A program made the translations under genes and the position numbers. This document shows, piece after piece, positions 30,441-41,318 of a DNA stretch of 64,000 bases; position 1 is the first letter of the stretch, and every line of letters begins with the position of its first letter. This DNA is from Opisthorchis felineus (taxonomy: Eukaryota > Platyhelminthes > Trematoda > Opisthorchiida > Opisthorchiidae). The notes below the pieces were generated by a model. The model was not told the origin of the DNA. It worked only from the letters and a program-made list of their open reading frames with translations, and made no database searches. The stretch lies in the NCBI GenBank assembly GCA_004794785.1, contig SJOL01006434.1, positions 215,166 through 279,165 on the forward strand. Direction: 5' to 3'.

Positions 30441-33400
30441 TCCAAGAGCTCCTTGAGATTGGTGCTGCTGACCATATTCAACAAGGTGAAACCGCTTTAC
30501 AGTGCTTCTCATTTCATCGACACAGTTTGCCCTCATTAAAATATCAGTTATCAGCTGAGATGTTCCGCAAAACCTGTGCGAGCTTGTAAACTTCAGACAA
30601 CAACAATGTGCTGAAAGTCAAAAACAGAGGGAATGGTTTCCGTGTAGTGATGATTTCCAACGTTCAGTTGAGCCACACTGTGTTACGTGTAGACCCCTAA
30701 AGTCGAATCGTTCAAACGCAGGTTTACCAACAAATGCGGTACTATAAATGCAATAATTAAATGATCACGCATTAATACCGGTTTCTGTGCACTGGGTTAA
30801 GCAATGCCAATTCGAAATAGGGTTCTGTACAAGTAAAGTAGTTAGGAAACAATACTCTTCCCCAAAGTCCACACCGTGTCAAGGCTAAGCTGAAATTGTT
30901 TTATTGAAATAGGCAAGCGATGCGAAGGTCAAATACCTGCTGAAACTCAGGTCCAAAAAGAGGAGACATGAACACAAAACGGAAACAACAAAATAAGATA
31001 TCTTACTGTACTTAATAAGAATGGCAGAACAGAATCAACACCATGACGTACTATCCTGCTTGGGCTTCACAAGGTCGTACAGACACTCCAATCAGAATGA
31101 TGGAGTGAACTTGGTAGAAATACCATATCTCACAAATTTACAAGAAAATAGGCAGAAGTCACGTACGTCGTTGGGAAAGATACATAAAGTAGGGAGAGTG
31201 TCCACAGGTCGATTAGTCGGTGAGTCAAATGAATCAATGTGAAAATACGGGCTAAGTGGATTCTCAAACCTGCTATTTTTTGGGTATATGCTTTTGGTCA
31301 CTTTCAAGCGGACTGTCAGTATTTGTAATGGTCACGCGGAGTTCGTTTTCAAGTTACGTTATTTCTGCTGTCTATAGCTTCAGTTTCTCAAAGGGGCGTT
31401 AGCGTTATTCAGTTTTATATCTCAAATTTGTTCAGGACCTAATGTCGGAATACTTGACGGAACAACCCACGTTTGCTCGGTTAGCATAACTCCATCTTTC
31501 TAGGCTTGGATGATTTCTAGTAGATTAGGCGTCATTTTTCTATCAGTTACACAACAATACAGTTACAGGAGTGCATCACTGAGTGAATTTTGCAGTAAGT
31601 TTCAGGACGAAAAACATCAAACCAAGCTGAGGTGATGCTTCTTAGCAATGAGCGCTGTTCCCGTAATACAGATTTCCATATCTGTCGGCCTAACTTCCGA
31701 GACGCGAGCATCAGTCCACTCACCATGGGTGATATTATTAGCAAGCGACGCATTAAATCTCTAGACCGATTACGGTTGGTCACTACTGTGGAAGGCTACT
31801 GATCTTTCCGCTTTCACTGCATTTTCCGCGGTAATAATCATCTGTTGCTAACCTTGGCAAGTTGCACTCTTAAATGTTAAATAATGAATGTGGATAAATG
31901 ACTTTGAGCCCGGAATTGGTTACTTTCTTGTTTACTCCATGTTCTTAATACAACCGAAAGTTTTGGGCAAAGTAAGTTCCTTATTGTAACCGAAACGGTG
32001 AATGGTCAAATAAACGTGATTAGCTTGATGCAGTCAAAGCACAGTACAAAGCAGTTTCGCGGTACAATGCGCGCCTTCTGATTAACCAAATACTCCAAAC
32101 TTGTTTTCATCCACCTATCAGGAAGTCTGCCAATGGAAATCAACGTACCAGTCTGCTTTTGTCTCAGTCCTTCATGTACATTTGTATGAAATCGATTCAT
32201 TCGAAGGAAAACATATGGGGTTTGTAGGTTTTGCTGTATTGCATGAATAAAATTAGCAAAAATCTGAATCCGCTTAAACGGTATCCGAAACACACGGCTG
32301 TTGAACAGTCGCCGGCAGTGAGAGAAGTCCTTTACATGAAGCTTTCAGCAACTGCAAAAGCAAGCCGCTGTGTGGAGGATCATCATCCAGAATGTCACCG
32401 TTCCCTGTTTCACGACGGGATGCTTTACTCATACCCACTTATACTACGAGGACCTAGAGCCGTCTCTTTATGGAGTACGAATTCCATACAATCAAAAACA
32501 GAGTAGTATGTTTATCTGTGAATATTACTTTGTATGCTAGACATTGAATCTGCAAAATCCGCAGGAAATGCGCTTTTGACTTGCATTAAAAACCTGTACA
32601 CCCTCCTTAATCTGAGGAGCCTTCCCCTCAAAAATTATTTCTAATGGGTCCTGGAAGTAGCGAATTAACTAAATGGGCCTGAAGAAATCATCACTTATTC
32701 AGCTCACTAACCAGTTTAAAAGAGACTCGACTGATTATTTTCATCAACAGAATAGCTGGAGCTGGATTATTCCCACAGAAATCATTTTTGATCATCGCAT
32801 CTATTAGTTGTGATAGGTGGTGTGAATTCTAAAGAACCCGCTGTGGTTGGAGAAAAGTGTGCGACAACAATACTTTTGATTTCGTATAAATGTGGCAGTT
32901 GAATGAGGAGACGAACGCACATACATTTTACGGAGATCAGTCACCGATGTGGGCGTGAATGTCGCGGATAGTATACCCGGTATTAACTAATGATGGAGCG
33001 AAGCAGGTCGATAAGTAGGCTGAAATTCGTAAGTTACTTGGTGTCAGTGTTCAATAGAGGATGGTCCCATTCACAACAATTACTTTTCTGACGCTCCAAG
33101 AAAACGCCACTCGCTCGTCCGTCTTCATTTGCCTTCTCATGGAGAAGTCAATTGAGGAGAAGTAAGTCCTCACGAGGCAATTCATTCTGCAGATACCGAG
33201 ATATCTGCTTGTCGAGGTTATGTCCTTTTGAAATGGAGAACCGGTATGAACCGTCCCTGGCGATTTCATCACCTGGCTGACGAAAACCTGTCTGCCATTA
33301 AATCTTTCAACATCTTCATCCAGGTTGTTATGAAAATCAGTCTCTTCTATCTACCTTCGAAAGTTTGGTATATATATGAGGGGACTGACAAGTTCTGTTA

Positions 33401-34596
33401 GTGACCCAAGGAGCCTGTGGCTATCAATCCATGAACTACAAAATATAACTGTGTGATTCGACCTCCCTAGAAAGTAAATTCGGAAGATTTTGAAGCGTCC
33501 TATTGAATAAAGTTCTTCCTAACGAGAGGTTGCCCCATAGTATCTATATCGCTTGGTTTTGGCAAAACATTTGTTTGTATGTAGTGTGTGTTTTAGCAGC
33601 TTTCGTGAGTGTGGGGTTTCTGTTTCACCCGAAGCGGATGCCCCAAATATTTGACACTCTTGCCTGCCCGTGATTCACACAAACGTGCACAACATGCTCA
33701 ACTGGTATAATGATCGTCATCCCTCAGCACCTTGGTTACAAGGGTCTGAATGTTTCATACAGCTAAATTCCAGTGAGTCGTCGAGCCTAATTGGTTATCA
33801 GGAAGACTTATTTATATCTAAGAATGAAAGTGGCCCTGATTATCCGAAACCCGGGAAACATTAGGTCATCATTTTATTTTCACTGTGTAGCCAAGGATAA
33901 ATTTTCGGCCACCGGAGATCACGTCTTGTCAAAAAGGGTTGATTAAGTGGCGGGTCAGTATATCAGCCCTGGTCAAGCTTAAAATCTTCGGAGTGAAAAA
34001 CAATTAAAAATGTGGTCCAGTGGGCCAAAGCACTCCTACTGAGATGATTTATTTGACCATTCCAGGAATCGGGAGAGGTTTCAACTTCGGTTTTGGGAAC
34101 TGTCTTTCCTGGATGAGGTAGTATGATGAAAAACTCCGTTCGGCTTTGGATTCAGCATCTGAAGTCACAAAATATTTCCCCGATTTTAGTGTGCACAATT
34201 GTTTTCAATTTTTGTCTTGGTTTTCTTTGAGTTAACAAGGTGTGACTGTATTTTGCAAATTGGAAATAAATCTGTGCTAAACCAAGCGGCAATTTTTATA
34301 GGCACTGTCTGTCTCATAGTTGTACAGTCTCACCGACAACAGTTTCGATCAGTTTACCATGATTATTTATTTATCCAAAGTCAGCGAACGCACTGGAGAA
34401 ATGAGCTCTAGGAAACAGACTGTTTCAGAGGCGGCATATCAGCTAAATATATCGGATTAAGGACACAAGAGAGATAGATTTATTGACATCGAAACGACTA
34501 TGTGTTGAGTTCAACCGCAGTCTGCTTTATACACTCCAAAAGTATCATGTGTCTGTTCATTCAAGGCATTTCCAATGTTTGCCCAAACCGCAATCC

Positions 34597-34600
<4 letters not shown>
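30441..34600. other. intergenic stretch, nothing recognised
   Basis: Only short ORFs (for example 31547-31783 on the minus strand, 32231-32506 and 33670-33864 on the + strand) without recognised domains. Confidence 0.5.

Positions 34601-34634
<34 letters not shown>
34601..34634. repeat. (AT)n microsatellite
   Basis: 34 nt of uninterrupted AT dinucleotides. Confidence 0.97.
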
Positions 34635-34636
<2 letters not shown>

Positions 34637-35017
34637 TGCAAAAGCTCTGAAATACCAGGTTCTCGTAGATTATTTTTATGATCCCAATCTAAGCTCGCAT
34701 TTCGGATTTCAGAAATTCTATGTGTTACAAGAAGGCGGTGACACTAGTAAGGTCATTAGAACAATTGGTACATAGTTAAGTACTGATAGCAAACGAATAA
34801 ACTCTTTTATTGTATACTGCCCTTATGACAAAATGACTAGAAAAAGATACCGTCATCTGAGGTTTTTATCCCGTTTAACCCAAGCAATAGAAACGCGAGT
34901 GAGAATACCCGTTGGTCTTTCAAACACGTTACCTTGCACACGCCCCAGATGTTGGTAAACACGAATTTTGATGAAGGTTTTTCGAAATTTAGATCACGGT
35001 GGCGGGTTTGAATAACT

Positions 35018-35419
35018 TCATTTTGTTAGAAACGTTTGTTCTGGATCGAGTATTACTATTTCGACTTGGCCGGTGAAATATCTTCCACTAGGAGAGGAAT
35101 GGCGGTCAGTTTGTTGTTCTAGGCAATAGGCGTCATGGGGCAAACAAAAGAAAGTGAACTTTTCAACTTGTACCACGCTGAGTACGCTTAGGTTGGCAAA
35201 CATCTCATTTTGAAGCGGAGGAACAAACTCAATCCCCGTGTCTACCCTAACCAGTGCTTCAGATATGGTAGGGCTGATGCCGTCCAGTCTGGCGGTGGCC
35301 TTCCTGGCTATACGCGCTTGTTCACTCAGTGAAAAGAAAGCTATGTCGTCCTTGAAGGGCGTGGCGGCCGTGGAGTCCACACATTTAACTAGTTCTGATC
35401 CGTAACCTATCGATTTCAT
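35018..35419 (-). CDS. unrecognised 133-codon ORF, possible gene or exon
   Basis: A continuous ATG-to-TGA frame of 133 codons on the minus strand, in a locally GC-richer stretch than its surroundings. The protein begins MKSIGYGSELVKCVDSTAAT and has a soluble, mixed-charge composition with a SLSEQARIARKATARL segment that could be a helix. No signal peptide, membrane segment or known motif was seen. It is the best coding candidate outside PWP2. It may be a small single-exon gene, a coding exon, or a fragment of a mobile element. Confidence 0.33.
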   Translation of the reverse strand: MKSIGYGSELVKCVDSTAATPFKDDIAFFSLSEQARIARKATARLDGISPTISEALVRVDTGIEFVPPLQNEMFANLSVLSVVQVEKFTFFCLPHDAYCLEQQTDRHSSPSGRYFTGQVEIVILDPEQTFLTK

Positions 35420-35543
35420 ACGAACGTTCTGCGATTAGCTCAGATTGAGGGTTTCATGGTGCAGTAAAACACAGATACAGTAGGCCTGAAAGGATAAAGT
35501 GAATTTATCAGGAAAACCTATTCAGTCTACTCCACACCCCAAC

Positions 35544-35626
35544 TTCAGGGTGACCGAGCGGTCTAAGGCGCTGCATTCAGGTCGCAGTCGACTCCGAGGG
35601 CGTGGGTTCGAATCCCACCCCTGACA
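35544..35626 (+). tRNA. tRNA-Leu(CAG)-like sequence, probably decayed
   Basis: 83 nt with the full layout of a class II tRNA-Leu: D arm ccgagcggtctaaggc, anticodon loop ttCAGgt (anticodon 35578-35580), a variable arm, T arm gtgggttcgaatcccac and 3' strand ccctgac plus discriminator A. Compared with animal tRNA-Leu(CAG) three stem positions mispair: 1-72 (T/C), 10-25 (A/C) and 31-39 (A/C). That favours a pseudogene, although A and B boxes are intact. A SINE remnant follows within 10 nt. Confidence 0.62.
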
Positions 35627-35633
35627 CTCTCTT

Positions 35634-35762
35634 CGAGCACGAGGTAACTCAGTGGCTCGGCTGTTACAACCTGGGCTTGTGCAACCTTGCAGTGTCTAAG
35701 CCCTCGTGCTTCCTTAGCATGGCATGGCAGCTATGCACCGAAAGCTGTTAAGCTTAGCGGTT
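35634..35762 (+). mobile_element. decayed SINE remnant
   Basis: gaggtaactcagtggctcgg is a shortened head; gggcttgtgcaaccttgcag, taagccctcgtgcttcctta and atggcagctatgcaccgaaa match the SINE body at 5590-5660. Lies directly after the tRNA-Leu-like sequence. Confidence 0.72.
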
Positions 35763-38700
35763 GCTTACCAATATTTTTTGCTCTCAATGGAGTTACGAGA
35801 GGAAAACCCGGAGTACGAGTTTCAGTTTGTTTGCTGGTTCTTCGAGATTGGCTCATTTGGTATAGCCAAACTCGTATATGGGGTATACACGTATATGTAT
35901 ACTCCCTTGTCTCTGTGTAGTGCATGTGGCAATCATATTTGAACCAAAAGTAGACCAGGTAGTTGTATAGTGGAAACAGTCTACATTGCATTTTCTGAAT
36001 TTCAGTTTACAGGAAAATAGTTTGGTCCCTGCAAGCTGATTCTACTCTGTAAAACACAACAAAACAGCGTAAAATTCTGTGTGCGGTAGGAATCACCGGA
36101 GAGTAAAGACTTATTTGACTACATATTTTACCCACCTGTAGAGGGCACATATTCATTAGAACCGAACTCAGGCAGTCTCTGGTTCTCAGTGTGAGCACTC
36201 TAAACCAGGGGAAACAGTTTACAACGGACAATGTCCTTAACCATGGGTCAATATTTGTCAATCGAAAACCATGCAATAACAGCCGGTAGCAGCAGCATTA
36301 CTGATTTTTTTATAGCTTTTTTGCTGACGGACGTACCTCCAATTCCTCTATAATACTAAATTAATTCCGTTTTGACTAGTCTGGTTGAGCAGCACGTGTC
36401 CAGACAAAAAAGAACATTGTAGACTCCGCATGCTAATGTGCTTGTCTATATTTCAAATAGGCTGAGTATTTAGTGTTCAACTTCGGTAGAAGTGAAAGGT
36501 TTCACTATGGCATAAAGAAAATTCTGAGCCCACATCAGTTCCTGTTATTCATTTTTAGAGAGCACCGAAGGATGCTGTTAGGAAGCATCCGCTTTGAGAA
36601 AACAGTTAAATATGCAGTGAAGAAGCTTCCGCGAGGTCATGGTAAGAAGGGCACTTTATATGCAAACCACATGCCTGTTAAATACAAATTTATTTTGGTC
36701 TCTCAAGAGCTAGTTTAAGTCAAGAGATGCTAGGTATTGCCGCCCAAATAAAATGTACTTGCAGCTCATAGCATATCCATTGATTTAGCTCACCCTATCA
36801 TGAGCGTTGAATAAATCAAGTTCACTGTCGTCACTTAACGTTTGGGCCAAATAACTATCTGATGAACGAACGGAATGCAGCACCTCACTAGATCCTTCGT
36901 TGTGCTGTGCTACTCATAGCGTCGCTGCCCGTTTTAATCATCCAATGATATAAATCATGAACTCACGTGACATTACAGGCGGGGCCACGATTCAGCCTTT
37001 CCATATAAGAATGAGGTAAATTGAGAAATGCCACCGTTTAATATAGACCATATGCTTAGGTTTACAGTCACCCTTCTTTGCTTCATGTCAGACAGACCAA
37101 AACGCCCTTGTGGTCGTAGAAGACGATTGATAATATGTGGGTTTCATAAACCATGAGAATACACTTAAAGACGATGTCCCCTAATTAGATACGGGACTGG
37201 AAGACACAGTGCCTCCTTACCGTAGTCTGATGTTAACTTTTTATTCGAGATAGATGAATTTGAATCTGGAAACCAGTAAGCTCGTAGCCCCTCTGTTGTT
37301 GTCCTTAAACGATACATGTTCTGCTTTATCAGTTGCATGGATTTTTTCGAATAAAGTGGCCCGGCTCTTTGTGTTGTACATACTGTTCCAGTAAATTCAA
37401 GAAACCACAGTTTTATAATTTCTAGATCTGCTAACTGCGTAAGAGTTGCCTAGCTTTATCCTTGAATGAGCCTGGTGTGCGGACTGCAACCGTTGAATTA
37501 AAAACATCACCATGTGAAAACCATGCAACCCACTGTTGCATCTGTTGTTTGAACAGGCTACCTTGAGGTTTTAAGTCTGCTTGCCATTTGCAAGAAGAAC
37601 GGACGGAGCAGATGTTTACCAAAGATACCACTCTGAAAAGTCAGAAGTAACTGGAGATAACATCCTATTTAGGATAACATGCTATTTAGGCATTTTTCAT
37701 AACAAATATAAATTCCTGTACTCTTTTAAGAAATATCGAAACAAGTGTTAGGATTTCTTGACTGACATTTATACTGTCTTTTCATTCGACTTAGGGGTGG
37801 GGGCAATCGATACTTCTACTGCAAAACGGAAGCTGATGAGTTCCCCCCTCTGGAGAAACCACCCTGTGGGACCGAACAAGTGTGGTATCTATGAGGTGGT
37901 CTCTAAGCCGGTTCTTACTCGTGAGATACTCTTCGAGGCAAGCTCAACAGGACTTGTGTCCTCTTAATGACGGTCTCTATAGAGATACTGTTTGCGTTCC
38001 GATTCACACAACGTCATAGTTCTGCAAATATCATTCAGCAAAGTGTTGTGCATATCACCTTTAAGAAGTGGGTAATTATTACAAGTGTAATTTGAAAAGA
38101 TACAGGAAATGCGCATGTTTTCGTAGGTTTGGTTAAAATTTCCTGTAATCCGAAGTAAAACCGGGAGAATTTATGCAGTCCGAATGGTTGAACCCCGAAA
38201 TTTGTTAGACAAAATGTTTGCTCACAGTTAGATTTTGGTCAGACTGGCTTAGCTGTCATTTGGTTTTGACGTTAACATTTGAGAGCGGCATGTATAATAT
38301 GGTGAACTTGACATGTTTTAGCCCTCCAAGCAACGTCAAAATTCAACAACATCCTGCGACTTTCATTTTATAGCAAGCACCCCTTGTGATTTTTAGGCAT
38401 AGGAAGCAGTTTTTGATTTAGAAAAATAATGATTGGGAGAACTTTCGTCGATTACGCAAACTCTACATGCGTCGAAGCTTTATGGAAGAACTCAGGGTTA
38501 TTTAAGTACCTTCAGTGTAACTTCTCCATGAGTCTCCACTTCGAAATCCGGCGTCTTACAGCTGCAGTTTTTGCCTCTTGCCAAGACCAGCCAAAGAGGC
38601 TTCCAGTAGGACACCGCGAAAGCCAGAGCACTTAAAGTAGGAAACAATGTTCATCTTTAATTGATCTGTTTTTCCGGAAGTGGAATCGATCACAGCTGCC

Positions 38701-38780
38701 TTTATAGACTTGCTTACATTTGTGCCTTGCAAATGAGCACACGATGAATCTTTCCAGCCGGCTATTCCCCCTGTTCCAGA
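35763..38780. other. intergenic stretch, nothing recognised
   Basis: ORFs at 36473-36718 (+; preceded by an acceptor-like tttcaaatag), 37431-37631 (-) and 37758-37967 (+) have no recognised domains. Confidence 0.45.
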
Positions 38781-38832
38781 TACCGACTACCTGGAATCGG
38801 GAGCTGGACTAGTATGTTCTACGTTTTCCACC

Positions 38833-38975
38833 TATAAAAGTGCTTTTACCCACACAGGGCAAAACTAACTAAGCCACCTGTAAGATAGCACGAAGCTCAG
38901 GCATCACCCCTTGGCCCGTGGCGGCTGCCAGTCGATGTGTCATTTCTAATGTTATTGTAAGGGTGTACTAATAAA
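38833..38975 (+). promoter_or_regulatory. TATA box and AATAAA 137 nt apart, possible solo LTR or short transcription unit
   Basis: cctataaaag (TATA at 38833-38840) is followed by AATAAA at 38970-38975, and the region ends near ttgcagtagttgtcagaca. A promoter and a poly(A) signal this close fit an LTR. No second LTR, internal domain or terminal TG...CA pair with target duplications could be fixed. Confidence 0.35.
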
Positions 38976-39297
38976 GAGCATTGCGATTAGTTGCAGTAGT
39001 TGTCAGACAAGACTAAAAATTCTGCGGTTTCAACTAGCGCCATGCACCTTACCAGTACATTGGTAACATCTGTGGGAGTCTGTGGCGCTGAAATTTTTCG
39101 GGAGAGAACTTTCGGAGTGATATTATAGCAGAACACAAAAGTGGTTGGCAAGTGACTTCTTCACATATGTAGTTTTTTCGGAGTGCAAAAACTACATCTT
39201 TCTATACATGTCATCAAACGGCGTCTTAATACCGCTATGAGTTATGATCCGTACTCCTAAACTCTAATTTTTCAAGGAGTATGATTGTACTGAGGAA

Positions 39298-39345
39298 AAC
39301 TACTCATGAGGTTGCTGAAAACTCCTCAAAAACTTTATGAGTAGT
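39298..39345 (+). repeat. dispersed repeat copy 3, with a short inverted repeat
   Basis: ctactcatgaggttgctgaa then aactcctc matches the start of the copies at 21990 and 28063. It is followed by actttatgagtagtg, so actactcat and atgagtagt form a hairpin of about 45 nt. Confidence 0.65.
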
Positions 39346-41274
39346 GTTCCTTAAAGAAAATATACGGAGATATGTCGAATATTGTGCACAGGGTAGCCTT
39401 TGTGCAGCGCGTTCAGTTGCAGATGACCACCATAAAGGTGTGGTCCAGCTGGGACTCAGCTGACTCTCCCACTAAAACAAAGTGGCACGCGATTGAGTGT
39501 ATTTCGCGAGTACCATTATAATCGAATAATTCGGGCCTAATCACAAGCTCAAGCTTTATACGGGTACTGGAAATAAGAGTTGGGAGTAAAAGAGCAAACA
39601 AAAAGGGAGTGCACTGTAAAGCAGGTAGCATAACTGGTAGCCGAAGTTGCACAAATAATGACTGATACAACCTAACCTTTTGCTTTAAACCAGAGCGATA
39701 TTCCCTAAAGACTGATTGTATTTCCTTCCGTTCTTGGAGATCAGAACACAACGGTCTTCGTGAGAAAATGCACTTTGTCTTTCTTTAGGGCCATCCTTTG
39801 CATAAAACTCTGTGGGCGTTTAAAACACTAAGCTCGCCACATCATCTCAAGTCCAGTAAGTTTGATGGGATGTGAACCCTATGAGCGCCAACCGACACAT
39901 TTCCAGGCCATCTAGTTTGTCGTTCTTTTAGTGTGCAGCAAATTTCGCTTCATCCGACTTTACATTAAACATGGGGTTGTTGTGCAGGGAAGTCAGCTAA
40001 GTGGACGTATATTTATTTGCATACATACACGACCCCTTATTTTACCTTCGGATTACGAGTGTGTTGGTGATCACAGGTGAACACTGAATGGGGAATCAAG
40101 ATAACATGCTCGTGTTATTCTGGATCACCTACGTCCAGGGGCTAGTCGAAAGCTCTTATAAATATCCATCGTGAAACATTATCAACTATCTCTCTGACGT
40201 TGTTTTTATTCCAAGCCTTTAAAGTTTATTAGTGCTTTCTGCTGAATTGTTACCTCGTGGTATGCTTGAGGCAGTTAACTGATGAATGTTGACGGAAGAT
40301 CCGTTCTGAAGGTCCTTCGTGCCATTTTATCCCTTCTATTTTATTGCCTGTGAGAATGAATCACTAGTTATCAACATTTATCTGATGAAAACCCAAAGCA
40401 TCTTAGCGATAGAAGTGTCACTGTTATCTTCTGCATAGTATACACCTAAAAACGACTCCCCCAATCACAGTACTCATCCCTCTGCAACCAATATGATCGC
40501 AACTCCATAAAATGTTTGTCTGTTGCAAACACAGGAGAGTGACTTTGGTGTAGAGATTTGCACCATCAACAAGTTCCTTAAAAATTGAATGACTGCTTCT
40601 GATCGGACGGCCCATGCATTAATTTTACGGATTGGAAAATTGGTATGTCGTCATTGGAGCAGGTGGCCTTTGGATGATCGCCAAAAGTGGATGCAACAGA
40701 GCGTACTGAGCGGATAACTGACGAGATACAATTTTTTGCATGTTACTTCAATTACCACGACGCCTGATTGCTTGTTGCACTAAGTGATGAAACAGCTTTT
40801 CGGAGGGAAGCCATACACTTATAGAATCGAAATTGCGTGCCATCTAATTAACCGAAAAATTTAACCAAGATGAGATGCATTCGTACTCGAATCTTAACTC
40901 TGGATGACGAGAAGTTACCATAAGTGTTTTTCTCTCTTATTATCACGGAATCAATCCGGGGATAATGGGTTCACTTAGCGAGTTTTAATCAAAGGCTCCA
41001 ATTGGCAGTTTGGTTTATTTTCATTTATGGCTCATCTAAGATTAAGTCTCCGCATCCAGGCGTTACTTCCGCTTATGCTTCGCGTACATGAAGTTCTGAT
41101 TTGAAGACATATGTCCCATTCCTCACAGCATAAGAACCACTATTTCATCGGCCACTTGAGTACCACCACAAACAATATTTCAACTGGAAATGAAATTGTC
41201 TTGCCATTATCTTAGCGACAGGAAAATAACTCAGGACGGACTGGTTGTTGGGGTTCCTAAAAGACTGTTAGATT
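39346..41274. other. intergenic stretch with one 112-codon ORF
   Basis: The minus-strand ORF 39413-39751 has a Leu/Pro-rich hydrophobic middle and no recognised domain. Nothing else of note. Confidence 0.4.
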
Positions 41275-41318
41275 TCACTACTTATAAATTTGCTGAAAAC
41301 TCTTCGATAACCCGAGCT
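41275..41318 (+). repeat. dispersed repeat copy 4
   Basis: cactacttataaatttgctg then aaaactcttcgataaccc matches the first half of the repeat at 28063-28141. Confidence 0.6.

Noticed and set aside
34575..34775. + strand ORF with a Tyr-Ile run
   Set aside because: Created by the (AT)n tract at 34601-34634.
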